Shown one piece after another: positions 25,659-37,600 of a stretch of 64,000 nucleotides of DNA. The notes under the pieces are model-generated. The model did no database searches, was not told where the DNA came from, and saw only the letters and a list, made by a program, of their open reading frames with translations. Source of the DNA: Rhyzopertha dominica (Eukaryota > Arthropoda > Insecta > Coleoptera > Bostrichidae). Each line of letters opens with the position of its first letter. Position 1 is the stretch's first letter. A program made the translations under genes and the position numbers. Location: assembly GCA_025024175.1 (NCBI GenBank), contig QCXZ01000003.1, positions 60,034,023 through 60,098,022 on the forward strand. The letters are read 5' to 3'.

Positions 25659-28600
25659 CTAAAAAATAATTCAAAATATAGAATATGCAAAAAAAATTAA
25701 TTATGAAAAATTTGTAATTTGATCGATCTGTAATACGTTTACAATCCATCCAGATTTGTTTGGACATGTCTGGATATTTGGCATTTTATTCAGAATTTGT
25801 CCTACAAGAAAAAAAATTAATTTGGCCTAGGAGTAAGGCTTCTTATTGAGAACTTTTATTTAAAAAGTTGCTTTAAATTAAAAAATATGTCCCAATATGT
25901 AAACTTATCTAAGTAAAAGTTCTTGATACTTGACAAAGATAAGGTCACCCTCACGCATGCCATATAAATAAATATTGGCTGCATTTTACATTTGAAGGTG
26001 GGCAGTAAGTATTTAAAATACTTAAAAAAAGGCAAGTTTTCTTATTGATGAGTGCAACAAATGAAACAGGTTTTTCATATATTTTTTTCTACTTAGCATA
26101 ATTTCCGTTTTCTACAACAAAAATTTAGGAAATTTTAACCTGATATGCTTAAGTTGGTTAAGTGTCAATTTTCATGACATGGAAAGAATAAGAACACAAA
26201 ATGCCTTTAAAATACTGCAACAAACCCAGCTATACTAGCAGACAGCACATGCAAATGTAATAGATAATCCCCANAAAATTGCACAGGTTTCTGTAATAGT
26301 GTAGTGCGAAATTTTATGTAATAAAATTATTGGTCCAGAGCANAAGTACTCGAAAGTATTAAAACAGACATACTCAGACAAAAGGAAGTAGGCGTACACA
26401 ATTATGGTGCAGAGATTTTAAGGAAAATTTTACTGTTTCAAGAATAACTGCATTAGTTTCAGGATTTTTATAAATTTAAAGGTACTAAAAACACTGGAAT
26501 GAATATGTTACTAAAATAAAAAACTACATTACTTGCACATTACGGCATTTTGTTAAAAAAAGGGTTTCGCGTCTGCATAGATAAGGTGTGTCAGAATGTG
26601 CTTTCAAAATTTGTGGACTGTGGGGAGAACGGTTCTCTAATTATTACTGACATCAAAATCGCCTTTTTTGGACTTCATTGCTGCCTACATACTTTCCTAC
26701 ACTAGCTAGATTTTTTTACAATTTTCCTTGACTTCTTCCTATTATATTTAATTACTGGGTTTGAGTTGTACACTGTTTTTGATCTGAAAAAGTGACAGGT
26801 CGTCATCAGTGGCATCACTGCGCAGTAGCTCTATTTTCGTACAAGGTCAGCTGTTGGAATAATTATCCCATAGGCGCCAAAACCAGTTTACTAGACTAGC
26901 AGTAAAGCTGCCAAGAATGCCGCAAACGTGCAAAAGAACATCTCGAAGGGCGACAAGAAGAAACGCCGAAGAAAGTAGAGCTACGCCATTTACATTTACA
27001 AGGTGCTGAAGCAGGTCCACCCCGACACCGATATCTCCAGAAAATATTTTCAGCGCACCACTGGTATTGCGATGAATACGTAGGCAACCAGGCTCGCAGC
27101 GCATATGACGTTACCACTTGATGACGTCACTGTCACTTTCTTACGTGAAAAATGCACTACTTGAAAACAGCTATATTTCAATGTTGCCCAAAAAACTAGT
27201 CTAACACCCTTAAGTTTGTCATTGGAAAGGCAGAGTGTGGTTATCGAGATGTGACCGTCATCATTCATTAACTAATAATTTTTTTGTTTTCTTTATCATA
27301 CTGATTGTATTAGTAGCAATAATTTATTTAGATTTGTAAGCTTCGATATTTCCTTATGAATAGCACTGATTTTTGACAAATTCTGATAAAGACATAAAAA
27401 CAAATTATAAAAATTATGTCCAATGTTACTTTTCTACAGGATTTTTGCTTTGTTTGTCACTCTCGTACTTACATCTAAACTTGCGAGACAGTACCAGCAG
27501 AACACGTGCTTGCACCGTTTGCACATCATCTGGGCACAGCCCTCGTCTTTCTCGATAGGAACGTTGCACATGGGACAGCACTTGATGAGATCGGAGTCGA
27601 ACGGTATGCCTGGCTGTTCGATCTTCCCCTCCTTTGCCAGTTGCTTGCCGTAGTCTTCGCATGTGAGGCCATTGTGCCACTCCAACTTGCAGTTGCTGCA
27701 GAAGTCCACAGAGCAAGTCGGGCAGTGGACGCTTTGTGGCTGGCAACGCTGCGTAGGACATAACGTACAGACGGTCTCACAGCCGGCTCTAGGGCACCAT
27801 ATTCGACTTTTGTCCAGTTCCACCTCTGAAAATGGAAACGAAAAGCGGGGAATGTAGTGTTGGTGTCTCTACAGTATTCTTTAAATGTGAAGGGAAATCC
27901 AATGACAACAAAATAAGTACGTAAGTTATTTAGCTAAAAAGCTATTACAATAAATATATGCAAACAGAAAAAATTGTACATCTTGAAAAATTTCCCCGAA
28001 CATCTTAATGGTCACGAAATAGAAAAACTGTTGATTCCCATAATTCCATAAATAAATTTAATTAACACAATCCACTTTTGCTGCATTATATTTTGAAAGT
28101 TACAGACAAGGTACCAGACAAGATCTGAGAAGGGCAAAGAAAATGTTTACAGCATTTACTAAATATTGGTGCAAAAAAATTATATGAAAAACATTCTTTT
28201 CTGATTAAAATGCTGGTTTTGCTTTGGTATTAAGCAAAACCAGTTCTATGCCGTGCTGTCTACACTAGACTCAAACTGCACTGATGAGCTGTAATGACAG
28301 CGAAATAGATCTATCTGCAGTTGATTGAGGTGTAGACAGCACAGCATAGACATGCATTTTAATGTATATCAGTTCTTGCTCGCTAGCAAAAAGTGCCGTG
28401 GGGGCCTGCTGTCAAATTGAAGTATGCAGTTGCATGGCAATTTGTCAGGCTACAGGTAACTTCCTTTAGGAAGTAGTACCCGCTAAGGCAGCTAGGTGGC
28501 TTTGCCATCATATTAGTGTAATGCTGACAGATGGCATTGCCATCCTAAATCCTTACTTAATATTTTCTGATGTTCGACATAAAGCCGCAACATGGGTAAG

Positions 28601-31600
28601 TGCATACAGTCTGTTACCTCGGTTGAGTCTGTATTTCCTATGCTTCTCTAATAAACTTGCTCCGGCCAGTCTTTTAATCTCTTCTTGCTGTAGAATTCCC
28701 TGAGACGGACACTGTGCATCAGGGCAGGAAATATCATATGCTCCCTCAGCTATTTCAAACTCTACATATGCCTTCATACACTGGAAGAAAAATACAGTCA
28801 AAAATGCCATTTAATATTTATAAACTTTATATTTGAACTCAAGACTACATTACTATCTATTTATTCAACGAATAATTCGCTTAGTATAATAATAAGCAAC
28901 ATTATTTGAAAGTAATCTTAATTATGCTTTTCACTATCTTTGCCAGTAATCATGAATAATAATGAGGCCACTTATTGCATTTCTACCAGTAAAAAACATC
29001 CACTATTAACAAGGGCACCTAAGGTTAATTACTTCATAGGAGAAATCTACATGCAGGATGGTCTTTAATATACATCTTGCATTCAAGCAGCTCTAGCAGT
29101 GCTAATCTTTATTTATTCAATAAAGCTCCCAAACAACTTACAAAATATTATTAAAGTACGCATCTAGCTTTGATATCTTGACCTATTTTTGAAGTAGGTT
29201 TTCTTTATATACTGCATATCTGTTTTTTGTAATGTGGCTGTAGTACAGTCGGTTGCAGATAAAATCGAACAACATTGAGGCCGGATTTTCAGTGTTTTTC
29301 AGCTATGTAACACGGACTTTTAGAATTATACAGTATGCAGGGTGTTTAGGAAGATATTCTTAGCACTGTATTCCCAACTGAGGTAATAAAGCAATAAATA
29401 CGGTTACGTATGGACACAGGTAGTATGTGGCAACTGACGGTCATCAATTCCTTAATTTTATCATTTGAGGTAAATCTTGGTTTTCACAAGTTCAAATTGG
29501 ACTGCTGATTATTTTATTAAATAGGAATATTATATTAATTAATGAAGCTTTTGCGTGTAAAAAAAGATAAAAACAATAATATCCAGAAAAGGATACTAAA
29601 TTTTAAAATTTTACTTTAATCTTTTTCTCCAAAAATTACCATCTTTCATAAAACTAAATATAATTATTTATAATTCTGTAGCATGTTGAGACAAATGAAG
29701 AAGATATTACCTACAATTTTTTAGTGATCATTTAGATTTAGATTTATTGTCTGATTTATAACTACCCTTTTCTAATTTTGGATATGCTAATGCTATTTAT
29801 ATTGTACTATTCTTATATGTTTTCAACAGTTACTAAAATGTGTTCCTTCCTGCAAAGCTGGTGGTCAAACACTATAGAGAGCTATTACAATGATATAGCA
29901 ATCAATATAAATCTTCTTATACATTTATTATATAAAATTTGATGTAATAAAAAATAAATAATGCAAGTTCTAATTACACTTGAGATTTCAAAAAATGTGT
30001 CTAAAAATATTGCTCATAATACTATAATTTCAAATCATTGTTTATAAAACAGGTTCTAAAGAATTTATGTAAAATCTTATGTTTTTTTTTATTTAGAAAT
30101 AACTGAAACATTGTTAATTTGTATTAAAGAGTTTTAATATATTTATATTTGTTTTTTTATAAACTTATAAACATCGTTTCAAAAGCCTTTTTTAATTAAA
30201 AAAAAAGTTTATCCTACTAACTAAGCAGACATTATATTTTATTTGTAATAACAAAATTAACAATATAACTACTTATTAAATTACCTATTTCAGCTATTTG
30301 ATCAGGGATTTCTTTACAGTGTTTATCATGTTTTTTATAACAGTCAAACCAGAAAGAATATTATTTTTTCTTATAATGTGTATAGTTTGTTTTTATTCAT
30401 AAGAATTGTATCAGGCACTGACGATGGCTCTGCCAATGAATGAAGTGGAGAATAATTTTTGAATAATTTCTTTTAAGCTCCTTTAGCAGTGGCACTCACC
30501 TCGAAACAGAACGAACAGTCGCACTGATTTATACGACAAGCATCTTTGGAAGGCACCTCCACGAGACACAGCTTGCAAAGAAGCGGCGGTCCATCAGGTA
30601 CAGGAACGAACCCTCCAGTCGAGGTGTTCAGTGAGTACCTCGAACTCGAGGCCAGCGTCAACAAGCTGGAGCATCGCGAGCAAGTCCTCGACAGCGAGTT
30701 GGGTGGAGTCAGGCGCAACCTGTTGACCGGCTGGAGGGGCTCCATGCTGCTGGAAGACGATGATGACCGCAGCACGCTGGTCAGCGCAAGGACGGTTTCG
30801 CATTTTCGCAAATTGGCCAAGCTCGCAGCTGGTCTGATGAGGTTGCTGCAGCTGCCTTCTCTGCGGACCAGAGGCGATGACGTTTCTACTCCTGGAATGA
30901 ACATAAGGTTGTCTTAAAATAAGCTATCACAGGACGCAGGTCTGCTTATCATTTTAACCTTCTGTTTATGAATCATAGTGACAGTGGTATGAGTGATACA
31001 ATAGTTTTTATGCCGCAAATATACCATTAGTAAGAAAAACAAAACGTGCATTGAATTTTATTGCAATTAGGAACTTGCATGATTTTTTTCACTATATTAG
31101 AAAACAGTAAGTAGTTGTTGTTTTTTTTTTAATGTTCACCTGTATACGAATCGTATTTGTGTGTTGTGATATAAATAATAAAATAAAATCTTTAGAAAGA
31201 AACCAGCTGTTTGAAACACCAGTTCAAAGGTACCGTGATTGGCTGAATACAAAATGGGGTAGTTGCCCTTGACAGTAAATCGCTATTATAACACATGTGC
31301 GACTTTGCTTGGACCTAATGAAGTTAGAAGCTAGCAAGAGAAAAAATATTTTTAATGTTTTTGTATCTTATTACCTTCAAAGGTTTACCGCCAAATTCAA
31401 ATATTTCGTGATACGTCACCGTTCCTGGAGACGCACTCCGTTATTGCCGCAATGCGCCGGATGCCCTGTTGCATGCTTGACACCTTGTCGCTGTTGAACA
31501 CGCGTATGTTCTGTGGTTCTGTGCCTTTGTACCTTTGTTTACGTTTTGGTTTGAGAACGGAAGACGCGTTAAAGTTTTGTTTTTATTTACTTAGTACATT

Positions 31601-34600
31601 GTTATTCAAACATAAGGTGAAGGGATTTTCGGACAATTTACCAAAAATTGACTTACACATGATTGACGAATTTTACATGAATGAAAACTCATGTGGCCAG
31701 ATCGTTCGATTTTACGCAAATTAGGCGATTTTGCTATTTAAAGGTTGCGACTTGAATAAAATGATGTAATGGCAGCTATACATGCTGTAACTCAGGTTTA
31801 AACGAGTTTACCTACTTAATAATAGTTGTTCCAGTTTTAATATCACTTGAAATATGAACTTATCCTTCGGCTGCCATAAAATGAATTCTGTTTGCGATAT
31901 ATCCGCTGCAAGTTATAATTTTAATTTAGTATATTTTACGTTTTAATATTTACAGTGAAAACGACTAACAACGAATCGCGTTTAACACATCAATTCGTGT
32001 GTAGGTTTTTATAATTCATAATTACGATTGCGAGTTTGGAATAAAATGGCAACGCTGCTGCGACTTCGATTTTAGAAACTTCATCTCGGCCGACAGGAAT
32101 GCCAGGATCAGAAAATGGCGTGGCAACATCACACAGTTACACCACACTAAGCGCGCCAGGGAACGCTGACATCAGAGATTCGAACTTAAAACATAAACAA
32201 TCTTTTTTTTAAGCATTAACTAAGCGCTTTGCAAAAAATAAAAATAACAGGAGTCTATATTTTTTCATGTAGATTCATATTTTGCAATAAAAAAATGGGG
32301 GCAACAGGCCCATTGCGTCACGCAACAGTAATGAGGCTCCGCCAACCAAGGTCGGTCACTGCAGTCGCGTAGCCTGTACACGCTAGGTGCAGTCTACTGA
32401 AAAAAAAACAGCACGATTTGCGACTGCTACCCTACCCTCAAGTACCTTTTAATTGTTCGTCTACTGGGTGTGATCCGTGCTCAATAGAATAATTTTGATG
32501 ACCATTATTGCCTTCTTTAAAACCATAAAGTACGTCAAATAAAACAGTACCTACGCGTCAAGCTGATTTCTGGCAGTAGCAAATACTTGCTCTGTTGCAG
32601 AGTGATTTGTGCATTACCGTAGTGTGACGTCACCGTCTTCCCGCAGCCTCTTAACCGTTTGCGTACCTTTGGTTTAACTTCAGTCTGTGAAGTTCTTTAC
32701 CAACCAATCATCGTAAATGAAACATCACTGAAATTGTATTTTTTTTTCTATTTTTACGAAAGAATTTAATTTAGGAACTTCCTAATTCATTTTATTTTCG
32801 GATTTACAAAATGTTTATGATTACATTGTACTTATTTATTATTCAAAAAAAATAAACAGTATGTCATCGGACTGAGTTTACAAGAAGAAAACACACTGAT
32901 AAAAAAACCTTTTAGCAACTTGATCTGTAAAAAATTTTAACAATAAGAAAATTTCGTGCGATAATTAAGACGCTTTTACTCCTTTGGTGTTCGAATCTAT
33001 GCAGAAACACTGAAATAAATTTAAAAGAGAAGAAATTCCTCTATACATACCGAAACATCAAACTTTGAAACCAGGGAACGATGCAATTTATGGATAGGGG
33101 ATCAAATATAAGAGACCGAAATTTTTGTCGGGGAATAATGTTTTTTTGGTGAGGTAACATTTTCTATCAACGTGTCAGTTGCCTAGCAGTTTGTAATATT
33201 GGAGAAATGTTAAACCACATTTCAGAATTTTAAAAAGTCGCCAGTGGTTACCATCGACCAAAAGTTGCATAATTTTTTTATAACAACATCAGCACACGTA
33301 TTTGGATGTTAGAAAACATTCTTAACAATGGAGTTGATGATTTAGGACGATAACATGCATAATAATGTTGAAGAATTAAAAACAAATCGAATAAGAAATG
33401 CTATCGAAAAAATTCAAAAAAGCTTCAAGAAGCCTTGTTTAAGAGTAGAATTGTGTGGGGATTAATTGAACAATGATTGTTTTTGTTAATAATAACTGTA
33501 TTTTTTATCTTAAAGCTGTTTCACTGTGTTACCATGTATTAAAATAACGTTTTTAACAAATATTTTTGTTAATTATGCTGTGTAAGTTTGTGAAAGTGAT
33601 ATTGTTGTAAAAAAATAATACCGCCAATGTGATGGTATTTAAAAACAGAAATAAAATATTACCAAGTCCGAAATCAAGAATGCATTTTTCTTGGTACTGA
33701 GCCAGAATAATGTTTTTTCTTTGCAGTTTTGGCACAAAATCAAAGATTTTTTTTTTCAATTTGGAAACTCAATCAGGGAATATACCATGTAGTAAGCTTA
33801 ACTAAAAGCTGATATGCAGAAGCATATGCTTGTATACGACAAGAACTAAATATAAAAGGTGCAAATAATTCAGGGAAACAGCAAACAAACAAAATAACTC
33901 AAATGTGCTAATTAGTTTTATTCATATAGTCTTTAAATCACACATGTTCATTATACTTGCTAAATACTTGTCTAGACAATATTATTCAAAACATCATATT
34001 ATCTTGTGGGTGTATATACTTCTAATCCCTTTCTATCAGATCATTTTATAGAAGTTTTTGTCTTTCCATTTTCAATATTTTGAAAGATATTACGCAGTTA
34101 GGTATTAATCTATTAATGACTTAAGTTTATTTAGAATATTTTTTTTATTTGACTTCTTTTGGTGTGACAATTAGCCAGCTTATTATGTTATTTATATTAC
34201 GCCTTTACAAACTTTCAAAATATTAACATTTATTAGTGTTGTTACAAGAGCTGCTATTTAAGATAAGTTTTTAGCATTTAGGAAGCACCTTGAAAATTAA
34301 ATGTGTTTCAGGTGAACCTAATAAAATTTGGTATGCAAGTGCACTCTAGACTACTAACGATATGATTGTAAATAACGTAATCTTTAATTTGCTGATTCCA
34401 AGTTATTTAAGCAAAAAGAAATTGGAGGATTTTATTTCATTTTTTGTAGACAAACTGATTGAACTAAAAAAAATCCTAAACACCTGATGAGCTATAATGA
34501 TAGCGAAATAGATCTATCTGCAGTTGATTGCGGTACAGACAGAACATTATAGACATGCAATTTAAACACTTAGGTGTACATTATGTAACCTTCAGTCAAA

Positions 34601-37600
34601 ATTAAATTAATTTGAATTTCTCGATTATATGATATATAACATTATTTTTAATCCATTAAGGTTGCTGTGTAGGTTTTGATTGTAGCGCTCCAATTTGCAA
34701 ATAATGTTTTCTTAAGTTTTTTAGTATCTTTTAGAAATCATACCTCATCTACAAGTTTTAAGTGGATCATGGATTTCAAACTTTGTGTGATTTTGTAGAT
34801 CATACAATTTTGTTGACTGATATAGAGATAATAATTACAATCTGAAGCTTTTGTTTTATATGTCTAATAGGTATCAACTACTTCAATAGATGCAGTGTTG
34901 TACAACAGATTTCGGGCATTATTATGTGAAAAAAATCAGGTAATCATGTCAAGAAGCAGAAAAAAATGTTACAATTTACCGATAATGGCATGATAAGATA
35001 AAAAAGTTGCAAGTCATGTTCCTTGTTACTGAAGATCGAAGGTAAAATGCTTTAATAAAATTCGAAAAAATACCGTTTCAGTCTGTTAGTGCACCTCCAC
35101 ATTTCGCAACAGTGATTGCGCCGGCATTCACTCAAACAACAGAAAACTACGTGACCAATTACCGCTACAACGAAGCGACAAAATTAGCTAATTAAAATTC
35201 ATGTTTCTTACTTCTGAATTCGATATTGTCGTTCTGGAAAACGCACGACCCTGATCAGCACAAAAAAAACCGCCGCTGGCCAAGTTACATCTGTAAACAA
35301 TTCGGTAAAATTCCCTCTTTCCCCTTGCCTGCCGGTAATAAATGCAATAGGAGCCTCGAAATCCGCCCGACCGTGAAAGCTAGTGCCAAATTCCGGTCTT
35401 GTATAGTTTTGGAGTATTATGGAGGTCAGGGTTAATGACCAACGTCAAAGGCGTTGCAATGAATTTTAGAAAGAGCAGCTTGACATTGCTCTCTCTTCCC
35501 ATCTGAATTTTCTTCCGGGTTGGTTCATTTGCATCGAGTAATTTTTTATTTTCGAGATAAAGTCGGGAGGTAGCTGGTTTTTGTCCAGTTATGAACAAAG
35601 GAAGACAAAGTTTCTTGCTAATAGCTTTGGTGTTTAATATCGCGCGGCGTGGTATTGGTATTTATAAGTGGCTGGAAAGTTTCTAATAAACAAAGTTAAG
35701 TGTGTTGCTATAGTTAGAACTATGATGTTTTATAATTAAGTCATGAAAGTATGAGATCCATAAGTTGAATGGCCACCGCTCTGGAAGACCAATCTCTTCA
35801 TCCACTCTACAGGGCGAGCCAATTAATTAATAGGTATTGAAAATAAAATAAAACTGAAGACGGCGCATACCAACTTTGTTATTTTAAATGGAACACCTCA
35901 TAATATTGTTATTGCATTTTCGTTTTCCTTGTTAAATTTTAAGATGACTTTGTACAACATATCATACCCCTAAAATGTACAGTTTTGGAGAAAAGAGAAA
36001 ATAAGCGCTAAAACAATTTATGCCTGTCAGCAGCGCTCTCTATAACTTTAAGTATTGCCGATACCAAGGCAGCAAGACACCTATACCGCTGTTCACAAAA
36101 CTTTGAAGTTACGTCATCAATTATTAACGTGAAGTCATTTGTCTTCATTGTTGACATATGTACCGGCTGAACAAAAACCAAGCCATACTAAGTTTAACCT
36201 CAAAATTGACACTGACAAATGGACATACCATAATCCACGCATAATACATAGTAATACTTGTTATTATAAGTAGTGTAGTTGTTATTATAGTGTAGTAGTT
36301 ATTATAGTGCAGTTACGGGTAAGCAATAACAATCGCTAATTTGAATTTAGAGTTTATAGAAACCCATGGTGTTGCAAGTACAAAAAAAAAGATTGAAAAT
36401 GTTTTTTCACCTGTTGTTAGAGTAAGTAGAATTGGGTATAATCACTTTTTTTTTAAATTACGTAAAATGAATCTTGAAGGGCATATATATCGTATGCCAT
36501 GTTAAAACAAACAAAAAAATAATTGGATATTTGCCATGTATTTATATTTTATTAAATTGCATATTAATAGGTACCATCTAATCCACAAAACAGCTGTGAC
36601 AGCTTATAAATTCGAAAAAATTAATCGTAAGGTGTACTTTTAATATTAAAAATGTGAATATTTAAAGGGACCGCCAAAACGCGAACATATTGGCCGTGAC
36701 GTCAGGTGTCTCGTAAATGGTCGCTTGTTTACATCTGAGGTCAGCGACCTACGCGTCAGGCTCTGCCCGTCAATTTATCAGTTTGTTGTTTGCGTTCATT
36801 TTGCGACAAGCGAATTTAAATACGCCAAGAAAAAGTGAAATACTTATGAGTTATGACTTCATTGTTATGGAATTTGTACATCGACGAGCAGTTCAACGCG
36901 GCGGAGATGAGGAACGTAAAAGCAACAGCATAAGTGAACTTTTTATCAAATTAACGTAGCATTGATAATTTGATCACAGTGAGTTGTTGGAAACATACTA
37001 TTTGTAAACATAAAAATGTAAGAATCAAAAATGTACCCTAAACTTGACATTTATTTTAGAGTTCAGAATAAATATAAATTGCCATTTATTTTCGGGGCTC
37101 TTGCGGCTCGTTTCCGGTCTGGCTAACAGTCGAATATATGGGAAACAACGTCGTTCTTTATTATAATGTTTCCCTCTATCAACTTAAAACGCATATAATT
37201 TTTCATATCCCCTTTAAGCTATAACAAAATGGAAACTGAATGGTAAATACTTATAACGCCAAAAAGAATAATAAAACTTACAGTAAGAATTAAGATGATC
37301 TTCACAACAGAAAAACAAACATTGCGATTTCGGCATATCACGTCTAGGGGCCTTAAACAACTTTTTCATACTTTGATAATCTCGACGAACGGTTACAAAA
37401 ATTTTGTTAGCTGTACTGACTGAAGTACTTTTATAACCATATAAAAAAACAACACTTGTTTTGTTTTCCATACATAATAGATGCTTGTAAAACTACACAA
37501 ATCACTTTTTGGTGCGACCCCTTACACCGTCCATTCAATAAACACCAGACAAAAGCTTTTCCAATACAAGAATGATACTACACCATTAAACAGCACGCTC

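Noticed and set aside
26776..26809. Hammerhead-like CTGATGA with a stem II CGACCTG/CAGATC on the - strand
   Set aside because: The GAAA core reads AAAA, stem I does not pair, and no Penelope coding remnant was found next to it. It may be a decayed PLE end but is too weak to annotate.
35226..35435. 69-codon ORF in a GC-richer block
   Set aside because: No family match, no supporting splice sites.
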